Both the position numbers and the translations under genes were made by a program. Source: Klebsormidium nitens (Eukaryota; Streptophyta; Klebsormidiophyceae; Klebsormidiales; Klebsormidiaceae). From it: a stretch of 64,000 bases of DNA. The stretch lies in NCBI GenBank assembly GCA_000708835.1, contig DF237151.1, positions 82,592 through 146,591 of the forward strand, in the 5' to 3' direction. The notes below the pieces were generated by a model. It was given only the letters and a program-made list of their open reading frames with translations, searched no databases and had not been told where the DNA came from. Of the stretch, positions 13,761 to 26,939 are shown piece by piece; the stretch's first letter is position 1; the number at the start of each line of letters is the position of its first letter.

Positions 13761-14099
13761 TCAACGCGATTGACAAAACCCGACATCGCCATGGGCCTCG
13801 CACTTAATGTGCTCTGTGCACGTGCCGATCGGTTGTGAATGGCTGAGTCTAGCCTGGCTGCGCTGCAAATTACTGACCGAGATGGAGAAATGCGCTGTAA
13901 ACACGAAACAACCTGTAAATGCCTGCAGCGCAACAACATTGAAGCTGCGCGACATGGCATGCTAAAGCTTATACATTCAAGAAAGACGATATCAGGGAGC
14001 TGAGTAAAGCCGCAAGTGGAGTGTCGAGCGGCTACAATCTTTGCACGTGGCCCGTCAGAGTTTTCTCGCATGCTCCTGATAAGGTGACAGTGGGACGAG

Positions 14100-16310
14100 A
14101 TTGACCAACTTAACACTTCCAGTATCGGAAACGTCAGCACCCAATACAACTTTGCTTGGGGCAAGTGCGACATATATGACGGCCCCAATATTTCGTTCGG
14201 TGCATCACAGTCAGAGTCACTGGCGTCGAACTACCAGCTTGCGAATCTGGAAGGGGTTTATAAAAAGTAACTGATAATCAACTAGGATCCGCAAAAGGCA
14301 GGCCGACCCTCCCACAGATTCATCTCGACACAGAAGACCGTCTCAAATATGCAACCATACAAGGAGACGTCGTCGGCTTGAATCTCAATCTTCAGCGACC
14401 ACTGAGAAGCACGCTCCCCGGGCCGCTTTTTTAACCATACGCATACTCCAGGTTCGCTGTTTACCTGCCACGTCGTAATCCGAGCGTGCTCGATTGGCGG
14501 CGACCGCAGCAGCGTTATTGCTGCTTCATGATCACAGACGCCCAAAAGGCTGTTCGAGACCGCCATTCTCACCACTTCAACCAAACAGGTTTCGGGCTTC
14601 GAGTGGTACACGGATTCGTTTGCGCGCGGTTTGAGGAGGCGCCAGCATGACGGCTCAAGTGCATTTGGCTTTCAGAAAAACAAACTTCAACCAGAGCAGC
14701 ATCAGTCCAAGCATGCGAGGACATGGGCGCCATTTGGTGGTCGCCCAGATCGAACCCTGCACTCGTCATTGCTGCACGTGCAATCTCATTGTTCTTTCCC
14801 TCGCGCCAGCAACTTTTCGACACCTTCAGAAACCGGACCAGCGTAATTAGATAAGCTTTCTGGACGGTAGTGAAGCCTACAAGACTGATGACAAGATCGC
14901 AAAGCGCGCAGTACACTGCTTAGAAAGTCAGAGAAAAAGAGGTCCAGAGGAACAAAGTGTTTCGAACCAGACAGAGTACGGTTGCCCAATCTGCCGCAAA
15001 AGAAACAGGCTTGCTAAACAAGGTGGATAAAATCCGTCCGAGCACGATTGAGAACGGATGGACATTCGAGTCCTCTGCCAGTTGGAGCTTGGGTCACGGC
15101 AAACGGGCTTCTCGAAAAGCACCAGAATAGTAGGGCTGACTTGCAGCATCAGCACGCAGACTTCGTGTGCGTGTGTGTGAGGCGCTTTTGATGTTCGCGC
15201 ACCCAGGTCTTTCAGTGCATCACGGCTTTCGGGAAAAAGTTTCCACCTAAGTAGCAACTCGACTGCTGTCGAAATGGATGAAAGAAACTGAATTGTTTCA
15301 TGTGAGTCGCTGGTTTTGCAAGCCAAACAGGTCGAAGAAGCCGACGAGCCCACCAAAGTTGCGAAGCTTAACAAAGAATTCAGTCCGAAAACAGAGTTCA
15401 TAGAATCTTCAGTGGAACCATCCCCATTTGGTCGCAACTCCAAAGAGCTGACAATCAACGTCCCAACTTTGTTAAGGAAGGAATATTTGGTGCAACGAGG
15501 TGTTATCAAGGTCCGAGCATCAGACAGTCGCGCAGAGATTGTGGGGCATTCGCGATGCCCCGCTTACCGTCGCACCCGCACATCACTGCTTCGAAGCCAT
15601 TAACTGGCTCTTGTGGTTATCTTAGCAAACCTGAGGACCGCTTCGATCAGAAGAGCTCTTCGGCCATCTGCTTAAAATACCATAGGTACCCTTTGGCCCC
15701 AACGGAGGTAAGTCCAGCTCCGCGGCGCCGGACGGAATCATCACAACAAGCAGCGGACGCCTCGATGACCGAAAACAAGGCTTTTGTACGTGTAGGATCT
15801 CGATCGATCTGGTGTGGTGCTTGTGTAGAAAGCTCAGATAGACTTAGCATTTAAGTAGGATTGAAGGAGACGGCTTCCCATCACAACATACGGCGCGGCG
15901 AAGAGTCAGACCGCCGAGGAACAATGGACCGGGTTTGTCGACCGGGCGCAAAAACATCTCAGCCTTGTCAGAGGTTAAGCAAGTCTAGAGAAACTCAAAG
16001 CCAACATGATGAATCCTAGGTAGATTTGCAACAGAATCAAAGTCGATTACTCATTATGTTCATGCAGTTATTTGCATAAAGGTCTTCCAGGACTTGGTGG
16101 ATGAGGAACGGATGAATGTGGCATCAAAGAAGAGCGTCATAGCCTGGAGCTCCGTCTTGCGTAGCCCCAGGCGTTTGCTCTCATCACGCCCTGTAAAGGT
16201 ACGTACGCGGCTCTGGGTTTCAAGAAGGATGGATACTGAATCCAAGGAACGCCCACAGAACGCTCAGAACTACACCCCCAGATGCAACATGGGCTGTTCT
16301 GGATTGTGAC
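14100..16310 (+). repeat. Repeat block Y1
   Basis: This 2.2 kb block matches 26,940-29,125 (Y3) along its whole length and 19,395-20,640 (Y2) in part. Shared landmarks in order: a CTTAAC / CTTAAATC stretch, GTGCATCACAGTCA, TTGCTGCTTC, CATGGGCGCCATTT, TCGTCATTGCTGC, GCATCAGCACG, GTGCATCACGGC, GAGCATCAGAC, ATGCCCCGCTTA, ACATCACTGCTTCGAAGC and CTCATCACGCCCT. Stretches of several hundred bases against Y3 differ by only a few substitutions and small indels. The indels are not multiples of three, so no frame is conserved. Confidence 0.
15541..15563 (+). repeat. Stem-loop, GGGGCAT / ATGCCCC
   Basis: Perfect 7-base arms at 543-549 and 555-561 (of 15,000) with a five-base TCGCG loop, extended by a T-G wobble and a G-C pair. 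It lies about 20 bases upstream of the ACATCACTGCTTC box. The equivalent positions in Y2 (20500-20521) and Y3 (28367-28385) also form stems, although the loops differ. Confidence 0.
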
Positions 16311-16499
16311 CGCCCCACTGAATTCTACCCGCCCACTGCCGAAAACGATTCGAACTGTTTCAAAGATTCGATCTTTCTCGGTTGATCACGACAATCTTCA
16401 GAAATTTCTCTTGACTGATGGGAGTAAAAGTAAGCAGATCCGAGGCACGACTTCTAGGATGTACTTATCTGAGAAGGTTAAAGTTTTCCACAGGATGAA

Positions 16500-19290
16500 G
16501 CTGATTTTTCTGAAATTGACCAGATTCTGGCATACCACACACGTGCCTTCGAAGCTCGCGTTAAACTGTTGCCGCAGCGCCTCAAGACAAACCCGTCAAG
16601 GTGAAGAAAGCCCTTTGGTTTATTTGGTGCATGCTCTTTCCATCAAAGAGCAAGCTATGTCGTGCTTCGTAGCATCAGACGCGCTCCCTGAGTGCTTCTG
16701 GGACGCGCAAATGCGAGTGCGCCCAGTCTGGCAGGTACCTCATTGCTGCTTGCCCATCGTACTAAAAGGATAAGCCGAAGCAACGGATGGCTCACACGCA
16801 TTTGAAGAACGCCCATGACGTCCCTCTTGCACCGGCACGCTTGAACCATATTTTTCTCTTCCCCCCGTGGTTTGCCTTCAATCTGTTACTTATCCAATTA
16901 TCTTTCGATCAGATTTTCTGTACCCCGATGAGGCCTATATGGGGCTCAGCACGGACTGTCTCCTCCCGGCCATTAATAGCGACACACTAGGCGGTCGAAA
17001 CGCGAGCAAGCCGGAAGAGGCCTCGCGAAGGAAGAGCATCAGACGTTCAAACGTTTTCGTCTCGCTGCATCGGGAGTCACGGAACCTCACAAAGTAACTT
17101 CAGACCATCTGTTCAGCCAAGGCCCATCTGTCAGAAACCAGGATATTATGAGGGCAGCACTCTTTTAGAGATGAACAGACTTCTCAGATGTCCATTTGAG
17201 CTTATGGTCTGAAACCGGCCCTTCTGCTCCCGGCCCATTGCGGTTTGGCTTCAATAAATCATTCAGACGCAAGCTAGTTAGGCTGAAGAACTCCGGCATC
17301 AGCAACTTGAGGGCAACTGGTACTGGGTGCCCGAGACCCAATCCCGCCTTACAAATCACAGCCGGCCGGCTGGTATTATCGGACTATACGCAACACCAGG
17401 CTCTCACACAGGCTTGGCAAAGCCAGGCTTGTGCAAGAGATAGAAGCGAAGCTAGCAAAAAAGCTGGAAATGAATAGAAGTGGATGCTCGACATCCGTCA
17501 GATCGTCTCAGACGTCGCAATCAGGACGTTAAATGTGCACCATAAAAGTTTCTAAGCCTTGTAGAACGCATGGCCAGCTGTTCTACTAATCGAAACGGGT
17601 TCTAAGGGCAGCTTCAACGTCTATGTATGGAAAAAGACAACATTTCCAATTACGTGCATAACCACGTCTTGGTTGCCCACCAAGCCTCTCCCTTTTTATA
17701 GCTCTTCAAGAGTGAAGCAAAGGAAACAATCCTGATAGCAATCCTGATAGCGAATACTTCTGACGGCAAGCTCTTACTCCTTGCGCTTGTATCAATTGAG
17801 GGGATTTTGCCGAATGCAAACAAAACAACCGAACAATCGATGCTTGCCACGCAACACAGAGAGCGCCTTTAATCAAGTGCTTTTGGTACCAAGAAAGCAA
17901 CTTCAACGGACCGCCCACGACCGAAGCAAGCAGTGCTGAACGGAGCTCGTCTGTCCGCTAAAAACAACCACATCATGAAGAAGAGAAGTGCGATCGTACA
18001 ATGCTAAGCAGAACTAGGGCCGGCGTCTTTTCGTATCTTTTTCACGCACCCTCAACGTTACAGCTTGTGATTTGGTAAGAACGGCTTCCGCATTTGCAAA
18101 GCGGACTGGCCAGGGCTTCTCAGATCTGATTGAAATAAATCGTCAACACTGCGTTCTCTAAGAAGTAGTAATGCATAGATGGCGCTGCAGGCATCACCCC
18201 TCCAAATAAGTCTTATTGAGACGGCATTTCGAGGCCTCAAAGTGATGAGCGCATCAATGCCGTGCCAAGAAAGCAAATACCGTTTGGGTCCGGTTGAGGA
18301 CAACAGCCTCACTGGCAACGAGGAGCGCAAGGCGCCGAAGTTATCAACAACGGGCGACTTGAGCCGAGTGACGGCTGCGAAACTCACTGCGTGGCAGGGA
18401 AACGGTGGGTCTCAAAGTATGCGCACCACGGCAAAGGCTTCACAAGTTGCTCAACCAACTGGACGTAGACAGTCTCATAAAGGATCCACAAACTGAAGTA
18501 AGGATTAGAGATCGCCAAAGTATGCGATCACAGGCGCTCGCGACCGCAAACTTGCGATCGACACAGAGTTCGTGGCCTGGCTTCTCAAGAACGCAGCACT
18601 CTTTGGCATAAGGCAACCAAAGCGTTCGCTACCATTTACTTCCAGCGGAAGTTTGCTTGGGGGCTCCCCATTCGTGATTGTGCGTCACTGCTCCATGCAA
18701 GCATTCCCAAATCGAAGGCATACAGATTTCACAATCACTTAACCAGGGTCGCCAAAAGTGCAGATTGAGCGGAACATGAACGAGCGTCCCTGAAAAGCGT
18801 TAGTGTCCGGAAGAGATGGGGCCGAGTAACGCGGGGGGACTCTAAATTCCCTGGCTCCGAGGTTCTTGCAAACTAGAAAGGCATAAATCACGCTGCGGAA
18901 TATTAGTTAGGATTCGAGCAACAAATGAAGACGAACCGCCAACCCGAAACATGCGGCTGCAACACTTGCAGACCGGCCCAGTGTCATCGTGACAGGGCTA
19001 TAATCTCAATAGTTGGCGTGCTTTTGAAGGAAGCGAAGCACCGCTTGATGAGAACCTTCCCGCCACGTGTACGGCTCATCGTGAGATGCTCTGGCAAACG
19101 AGCAACTTTGGCCGGGCGACCTTGAAACTTTTCAGGTGCCCCAGCCCAGACTGCGCACATCATGGCCGCATCACGACAGCCGGACAAATCCTCGCTTAAC
19201 TTCAGAACCGAGTTATTGCGCCATGTATGGCGCACTTGTTTCTGAGGGTACAGAGTTCCGCTCTGGTCTATTTGAACCTTCTTTTTCAAC
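16500..19290 (+). repeat. Repeat block X1
   Basis: It matches 24,250-26,640 (X2) in order: CGTGCTTCGTAGCATCAGAC, CTCATTGCTGCTTGC, AAGCAACGGATGGC, CAATCCCGCC with AATCACAGCCGG, AAATGTGCACC, TTTTTCACGCACCCTC, GGGCTCCCC with GTGCGTCA, and CCAGCCCAGACTG with CATCATGGCCGC. Divergence from X2 is clearly greater, by eye, than that between Y1 and Y3. No conserved frame. Confidence 0.
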
Positions 19291-19394
19291 TTTGGACGTC
19301 GTGACCGGGCCTACGGCCTTAAATGGCACAGAGTTCGACCCATACACAATTCGGCAAGCCTTTCTTTTCATTTGACACGTGTTTAGAGAAGTTG

Positions 19395-20640
19395 AGGTAT
19401 GGATACCGGCCAGTACTTGAGTGTCACTGCGAATCGATCGAAGATTTTACTATTTAGTAGGAGACCACTCGATTTGCCGGGGACCGCAACAACGTTATTG
19501 CTGCCTCGCAGATGCCCAAAAGACTTTTCGAGGACGCCCTGTTCACCACTTCAACCAAAAGGTGTCGGGCTTCGAGTGGTACACGGATTTGTCTGCGCGC
19601 GGTTTGAGGAGGCGCCAGCATAACGTCTCAAGTGCAGTTGGCTTTTAGGAGAAAAACTCTAGAACCACAGTAGCATCAGTGCAGCGGGATCGGACATGGG
19701 CGCCAGTTGGCGCCTTTCCCGAACCCGGCACGCGTCATTGCTGCTCACAATCTGGTAGCTCTCTTGACACGCGCCAGCAATTGTCCACGTCGGGATCCGG
19801 ATCAGCGTGAATAGATAGAGATCTCTGGACGGTAGTGAAAGGCGACGCGATAGCAAAGCGTGCATTACACGTCTCAGGAAGTTGGAGAGATTGAAGACCA
19901 AAAGAACGAAAGCCTTTCGAGGCAGAGTAAGGCCGCCGGATCCGCTGCAAAGAGACGGGCTTGTAAGAGCAGGTGGCAATCAATCCATCCGGAAAAGTTT
20001 CGAAGAGGAAAACGAACGATGGCGTTCTTTTCTGGGGCACGTCAGATAAGCTATACATCCGCCAGATTAGTGTGGCCGAACTGTGGCATCAGCACGAGAT
20101 TCAGACAGACGTGTGAGGCGCTTTTGATATACGCTCACCCAAGTTCTCCAGTGCATCACAGCTTTGAAACAATCACCCGACCAACCAGCAACTCGACGGC
20201 TGTGGAAACAAAAACTTAAATTCTAAGAATGAATGCTTACAATCGGAGGAATCGTCTCATGTGGATTGATGACTCTGCAATGCAAGCCGAAAGTTCGAAG
20301 GATTCGAATGGCCCACAAACGAGAAGCTTCGAATAAGGTCGGTTTCGAACGGATTTTTTACAATGTTCAGCATGCGGCACCATCACCACTTGTTTGCGAC
20401 TCCAAAGCGCTGACAATCAACCCAACTCTTTTGAGGAAGAGATGGTGCGACGAGGTGATAAAGGTCCGAGCATCAGACGGTCCCGATCAGCGAAATGTTG
20501 GGGCAAGCTTTATCATGCCCCGCTTAATCCTGCACACGTACATCCTTGCTTTGAGGCAATTTTCCCTTTTTCAATCATATTGTTATTGCGGATCTTGGAA
20601 AGACGTTGTAATCTTTCAGAAGAGCTCCTCTAAATGAGAA
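19395..20640 (+). repeat. Repeat block Y2 (shorter copy)
   Basis: It matches the middle of Y1 and Y3, from the TTATTGCTGC box through ATGCCCCGCTTAATCC, but is more diverged than Y1 is from Y3 and stops short of their right ends. It contains GCATCAGCACG, GTGCATCACAGC and GAGCATCAGACGG in the same order. Confidence 0.
20500..20521 (+). repeat. Stem-loop, GGGGCA / TGCCCC
   Basis: Arms at 20500-20505 and 20516-20521, ten-base loop, followed by the decayed box ACATCCTTGCTT. It is the Y2 counterpart of the Y1 stem at 15541. Confidence 0.
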
Positions 20641-23600
20641 GAAATCTGCTGACGTCCTCTCTTTAATTTAAGTTCTGCAGAGAGTAGTATCAGAGTTCTG
20701 ATAATCGGACTACTGAGCTTTCGATCACGAAGCCCCGTTTTGCCACGCTCATCACTGCTGCTAGGCAGCTTTCCCGGACACCATCAAACGCCTGTTGGAT
20801 GATCCAAAGTTTAAATCTGCAGAGACCGCCGGCAAAAGGCTGACTCTGTTTGATGAGAGCGTTTCAAGGTCGACCATTCATATTGTATTGACAACGTTGG
20901 ACCTTGGTTACAGACTTGATCGATCAGAAGTCGAGGACGCCAAGCGACGGATTCCAGGCAAGCAAACTTGCCAACAAAAAGCACGTTGACGAGTAAACGA
21001 GGCCGCATCTTTTGGATTCACAGCAACGTCGGTGTAGAGAATATATCTATGACCGCCTTCGCACACACTAATGCTGGGGCACCAATTTTGGGTCTCCAGC
21101 AAAAATCTGGTGCTCGTCAATATTATTGCTGCTTGCGACTTGGCAGGCGCTATTTAGCGCTGGTCTAACAGTCTCCATACAAATTTTGGCGGTTCGGAAA
21201 AAGTTATCCTGGAAGATGACGAGCGCATGAGCTTGAAATAGAAGAACGCGCAATATCTGAACGAGCTCGAAATGGAAGGAAACGGCCACATCAATATTGT
21301 GACCCGTAAACCTGACCGGATACCACCAGTCCAACGAAACGGTAATAAACAGTCGACTCGTGAAAGCACAGCCCACCGCAGTCCTCCGCGGACTGAGTTG
21401 GAAGCGTTCTTGAGTATGTAGATGATCTTCTGAAGAGGAATTCGTTGAGTCATGCGAAACGTTTGCTACTTTCCTTAAACTAGAAGGCCGGGGTGCTCTG
21501 GGGCATCAGTATCTTATGGTTATGTTCGCTTAAGGCACTGTATAGAAACACGTGCCTCGTTTCTTCTAGTGCTGCATCAAGGCTCTCCTTCATACGCTTA
21601 GCCGGCTTCATGGGGACGAGATGGCTGTGGAAGGAATTCAAACAGTGAACTTAGGAGAGTGTTTCATAAAAATCACTCAATCTGCATGTATTGAACAATC
21701 TTGACAGTGAAGGGTGGAAGCATGTATGCGCCTCCAAGAAGCGTAAAACTCTGAAAAATCCAGTCTCAGATACTCTAGGGGATGAGATAATCATCTCAAT
21801 CGTTTGCGGTTCCAAGTGTAACTGTCAGTGGATAAGCGATATATGTGCAACGAGGTTGGCGCTGGACGGAGCGTCAGGTCGCACAAAATCGAGAAGATAC
21901 TTGAGCTTTTCCGATGCCCAACTTGTGGGTGCACATCATTGCTTCCGGGCAGGTCTCCTGATTATTATCGAATAAAGTTTCTCAGACTGAGTAATGAGCA
22001 CCGCCATCGACCGTTCCGAAGCAAGTAAACAAAGATTTTAAAGTTCGCCAAAACGTACAACACGAGTGCTTCTACACCAAATATGTCAATGGGAGCATGC
22101 GAACTCAGCTATGCCACTAGCCAGATTCCTTAACGCACTCGTCACACCGGCGATTTCTCTGGCGCTGGTATTGGGCCTAGTTGCCAATGAATGGGACTTT
22201 CCCTGACGGGCCTTGCTCATAAAAGAAAAGCGGCATGTCTTCGGTTTAAGCAGCACCAAGCTTGCAAGCCACGAAAAGAAGGTGGTATGGAGGGCCAATT
22301 AACTCAAGTTCTTCCCCAGTGTTCGGCACTGTCGTCATCGCTGCTCGTAGATTAACAGCAGGTGAAGGTCGCCCCCACAGTCGCCCCGTGCAGGCAGTCA
22401 ATTGTCGAAGAAACAACAGTGCATGGTCAAGCTGCCAGGCACGGCCTCTTTTCAAATTGGACGAGCATTCAAAACCGCTAGGACCTCTCCTTGTCTAGTC
22501 AGAGAGCCTCTGATGAAAGGCATTATTCAACGCACGTGCGCATGTGGGCAGCCGCATGCAGAGTATGAAATCGTGGGTCTCAAGCACCATAAGAACTTTC
22601 TGAAGCAGAAGACTGCATACACGAAGTGTGCCCTAGCTCAGTATTATTGCCCATGTGGCGCAAGAAGAAACTTCGAGTCTCTCAACAGAGGAAGGAAGCA
22701 GCGGAGGTGGGCAGTTGTATATCGGGAGTGTTTGGTCACGAGGTTGATGCCCCATGGAGGGCGCAAGAGGGCGTCAGAACCTAGAAAACTTCATCATGGG
22801 CAATTAGAGTGCCCAAGCCTCGATCCATCTCAGCCGCTCGGCAAGCTTGGGAAGTGGCTTCCATTGCAAGTGGGAAAATTGAGTTGGTGCGCGCATTCAA
22901 GTTGCTCAATCTAAATAACGTTGGCATGCTCTGAAGGTATTTAAGCAGAAGCAAGACTCAGAGCTGGGTCAGAAGCTGGAAAACTGACCTTCTGCTGCAA
23001 GGCCAGGCAGCCTTACGACCCGAAATTGAGCGGAAAGTGAAACCAGAAGAAAATTGGAGAGAAGCGTCCCTGGTGGGTCATATTGGAAAGAAGTTGCGAC
23101 TCAAGTTTTAGCAAGACTGCGATCCCATTGGATATCAATCGTGCTCGGAAGTCAAGACGCCAGGTTGCTCAACCTTGACGCCGACTGACCAAAGATAAGG
23201 CCCACAAGGGCTCCTTCGGAAGATTCTTCATGCATCAAACATGAAGTGTCCAGAACATTATTTTCTGTTTCAGCCCGCACGGTTTGCAGCATCGGTGCGT
23301 ACTCACCAGCACAAACTGTGGTCTTCAACAAGTCGTACCCCAATGGTTATTCCTCATTGAGCACTCTCTGAGGATCCCCTACGCTTTCGATTTGGACCAA
23401 GAACTGTGTCAACACATCCGCAAGACAGTCAGACAGCAACAGACACCTAGGGTTTCAAGGTACTCTCCTTGGGCCGGATTATTTTCTCGGTCAGACGCTT
23501 CCTGGCAAGCGGTTAACGCTGCCTCTTGGCACAAAAACTGCCAAAACTTGCCCCCGTACTCTTCGCATCCAGACAGACATCGAGAATCCGCCATCAGGGA

Positions 23601-24250
23601 GTGACGCACAAACGAAATCGCCATGAGTCAAGGTACGAACAGATGGCGCAGCAAAAATAGATAGAATCTTCGCGAGAAAAAGGACATCGATCGTCTGTGG
23701 AGCACAAGCAAAGTAACATACGAGCGCAACAATCGTTCCTGTCAGCGCAGCTTCTCGGACGCTCCATGGCGTGACTTTTGGTTGGACGGTGCAGAAAGTA
23801 GTCCAACTCTATTCTCGAGCACGATCATAAGCAACGCGCCGGAGGCCGCGTGAACAGCATCATTGAAAATCTGAGGAGATCTCTTACCGAACGAGTGCGC
23901 TACAAAAAGATGAATGCATCGTCACTTGTCTTCTAGGTACGTTCAAATGGAAGTAGAACGGTTAATTTCAAGCCCCTGTCATCTGTGACGTCATGCCCAT
24001 ATTCACCGGGACCACCCTTGAAGCTAATTCTGTGTAGCTAACGTGGAAAACAGTTGGAACTCTATCACAAGACGTATTTTTCGCTGTGTCGATTGCACAG
24101 AACGGTCAAAAGAAACCCCTCAGAAGCGGCGAGGCCACATTTATAAAAGAGATTACTGCGAGGCACGCATAACAATCTGGAGGCAAGTTGTACACTCTGC
24201 GAAACTCAACATTCTGAGATCAACGAAAGCCTGACTCGAGTCAAACGTGC
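20640..24250 (+). repeat. Repeat interval Z between Y2 and X2
   Basis: Diverged monomers with boxes at about 20738 (CTCATCACTGCTGC), 21122 (TATTATTGCTGCTTG), 21931 (GCACATCATTGCTTC) and 22334 (CGTCATCGCTGCTC). The part from about 21,900 to 22,500 shares order with the starts of W1 (30,200) and W2 (33,550), for example GCCCAACTTG, GCACATCATTGCTTC, then the box at 22334. A 170-residue open frame at 22,402-22,914 has no recognisable motif and I do not call it a gene. Confidence 0.
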
Positions 24251-26640
24251 CTTAGAAGCCCACCTTCCATAGCTGCGGTTGGTCACCAAAGACTATTTTC
24301 AAGATTAGCGAAGCTTTAGGTGCTGAATAAGCAGAATCGTGCTTCGTAGCATCAGACTCGTCTTTAGCCTTGCCTCTAGGATTCGAGAGCGCCCATTCTG
24401 GCAGTTGCCTCATTGCTGCTTGCAAATCGTACGTATCAAAGACTAACCCTGAAGCAACGGATGGCCCACGAGCCTGTAACGAGCGCCCGTGACGTTGCTC
24501 ACGCAAATACTTGGAAAGAAAGGTGACGCACAAGACCGTAAAGTGCAGACGCGCCGAAACAGGCCCCGGCAAAGCAAAAGCGTATCACAAATCTTTTTTT
24601 GCTGCGCTGAGAGTTACGGAAACTGACAAAGTACCTTTGGCAAACCTGTTCATAAATTAGCAAGGCGCACAATTAAATGGGAACCAGGATATAACAAGGC
24701 CCGAAGATTTTCAAACCCCGCGTAGAACTGCTAAACAATATTGAATGGGCCGTTACCGCACTTCGTCAAAGGCCCGCCCCGTTTAATTGTGCTCCATCCG
24801 TCTCGTTTAATTGGAACCTCAAGGTATCAGTCGCACAAGCCATTGCTACTTAGATTAATCAATTTCGGCATCAGAAAAAGAAAGAAGCTGTAACTGCAGT
24901 GGGGCGCGAGGCCCCAATTCCGCCTTGCACATCACAGCCGGTTGGCATCCCCGCAAACTCAAATACCACTGGTAGGCTCTCTTGGATCTTGAAAGCAAAG
25001 CTAGCCAACAAACTGAGAGTAAATAGAAGCGGATGTTTAATAATTATCAGACGTCACAATAGGACGTTCAAATGTGCACCGTCAAAAGATTGAAGCCTTG
25101 CAATACGTGTCCAGCTGTATCAGCGTAACGTATTTCAAGAACAGCATCAATGGAGGGAAAACGACGATAAGCCCACTAGGTCGCTCACAAAGGCTCGTCC
25201 CTCGTAGTCGCTCTTCGTTAAACACAGATCAGAGGAGGTTCTTCTGATAGCAAATACTGCACCCGGCAAGATCGGATTGGTTCGCTTTGATGATTGAGGA
25301 CATTGAAAGAGTGCAAACAAAAGCAACCAAGCAATCGATGCTTACCACGTACGCAATTTGAAGAGCGCCGTTAAAGCAAATAGTTTCTGTGACACGAAAG
25401 GAACTTCAAAGACCGCGGCCAACGCGGATGAAGAAAATAGTGGTGAAAGGTGCTCGTCAGTCCGCTAAAACAATCGCATCATGGAGGAAAGAAGTCGATC
25501 GTAGAATATAAAGCACAAGGGCTGGCGTGTCTTTTTGTATCTTTTTCACGCACCCTCGATCAACGTCACAGTTTGGGTTTGGTAAGAACCGACGTCCGCA
25601 TTCGCAAAGAGGACGTGCGAGGGCTTTCTGAAGGTGGGAAAGATTCAAACACCTGTCAACACTGCGCTTTTAAAATAAAAAGGTTGAAACCCATCAGGTC
25701 CGGTTGAGACAAACAGCCTCACTGGCAACGAGTAGCGCGAACGCCGAGATTGTTGTGGAAATGAAGTGGAGCATATTGAGATGGCTGCGCGCAACTGAGC
25801 GTGACAGGGAAAACGGCGGTCTCGATCGAGTCCGCACGCCACGGCAAAATTTCAAACGTCGCTCAGACCAAACAATGTAAGGCAGTCTGATGAAGTATCC
25901 GAGTCCAAAAGTCGAAGGGTTGAATCCATGAAGCATAATACATCTGCTACCTTTCAAGTCTCATTCGCCCAAAAGCCTTTGGACATGGGCCCGCATGGCT
26001 CAATCTCAAAGACAAAACACTCATTTCAGGTCATAGGGCAATCAGAGCGTCTGGTATTCTTCCCTTACTGAGAAGTCTTGTGGGCTCCCCAAAGATTGTG
26101 CGTCATTGCTATCTGCGAGCAGCCCCAAACCAAAGGCAGGAGTAATCCGAGACGACTTTACGAGGATCGTCAAACATGCAAATGGAAAGGAACATGAGAA
26201 GCGTCCAGAAAAGGCCCGGGCTTCAGCGTCCGGGAGAGATGAGGCCGAAACAATCTGGACATGCAGAATCTAACATTTGGACCGAGGTCCTTCCAGAATA
26301 CTACTGAGAAACCACGCTGGGGATTCAAAAGTCGAAGATCCGAGCATCGGACAAAGACGAAAGTCCTATTTAGATCAGGTTGCACCACTTGCAAGACAGA
26401 CCGGTCCCACGTCATCTCGACAAGGCTACAATTTCCATGTTAGCTGGCTTGCTTTTCGAAGGATTCTACGTGCCGCCTGATGGGAACGTGCCTGCCACGT
26501 AAAGGGCTCATCGTGCGGTGACCAAATGGAGCAATCTTGGGGGAAACTTGGGATTTTATCAGGTGCCCCAGCCCAGACTGCACATCATAGCCGCATGACG
26601 ATGCAAAGAGCCCTCTTCAAAACGGTGTCCTTACATGCAT
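24250..26640 (+). repeat. Repeat block X2
   Basis: Second copy of block X, with the same landmark order as X1 (16,500-19,290). A short perfect stem, TGGGGC / GCCCCA, lies at 24900-24916, 11 bases before CACATCACAGCCGG. The equivalent place in X1 (about 17,326-17,340) forms a weaker TGGG / CCCA stem. Confidence 0.
24900..24916 (+). repeat. Stem-loop, TGGGGC / GCCCCA
   Basis: Arms 24900-24905 and 24911-24916, five-base GCGAG loop, just upstream of CACATCACAGCCGG in block X2. Confidence 0.
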
Positions 26641-26939
26641 TTTCACGTGCTTTGTAAACACGTTGGAAGACTGCTGTTTCAAGGAAGGGTGCACCTCGAA
26701 GCGACCCCTGCGCTCTTTCCACTCTCAGGCTTTCATGTGAAAAAAGACTTCTCTTTCGACGTTTAATGTGTCACCTTGGAGGAACTTTGGTAGAGCTGGT
26801 TCCGCGATGTTAGCAGAAGTAAGATTGAAGAGGAAAGGGATCTTTCGGCCTTACAAGACGCCAGGTCAGCCTTTTGGATGCTACTCACAACATAATGTGC
26901 CTGAAAGCAGGCAGGGATCATTTCCAAGTTTTCGTTTGA

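Noticed and set aside
14928-15509. 193-residue minus-strand open frame in block Y1, partly repeated in Y3
   Set aside because: The similarity is at DNA level. Small indels between Y1 and Y3 are not multiples of three and split the frame in Y3, so it is not under coding constraint.
22402-22914. 170-residue plus-strand open frame with several cysteines
   Set aside because: The Cys/His spacing fits no zinc-finger family I know, and the related blocks W1 and W2 do not keep the frame.
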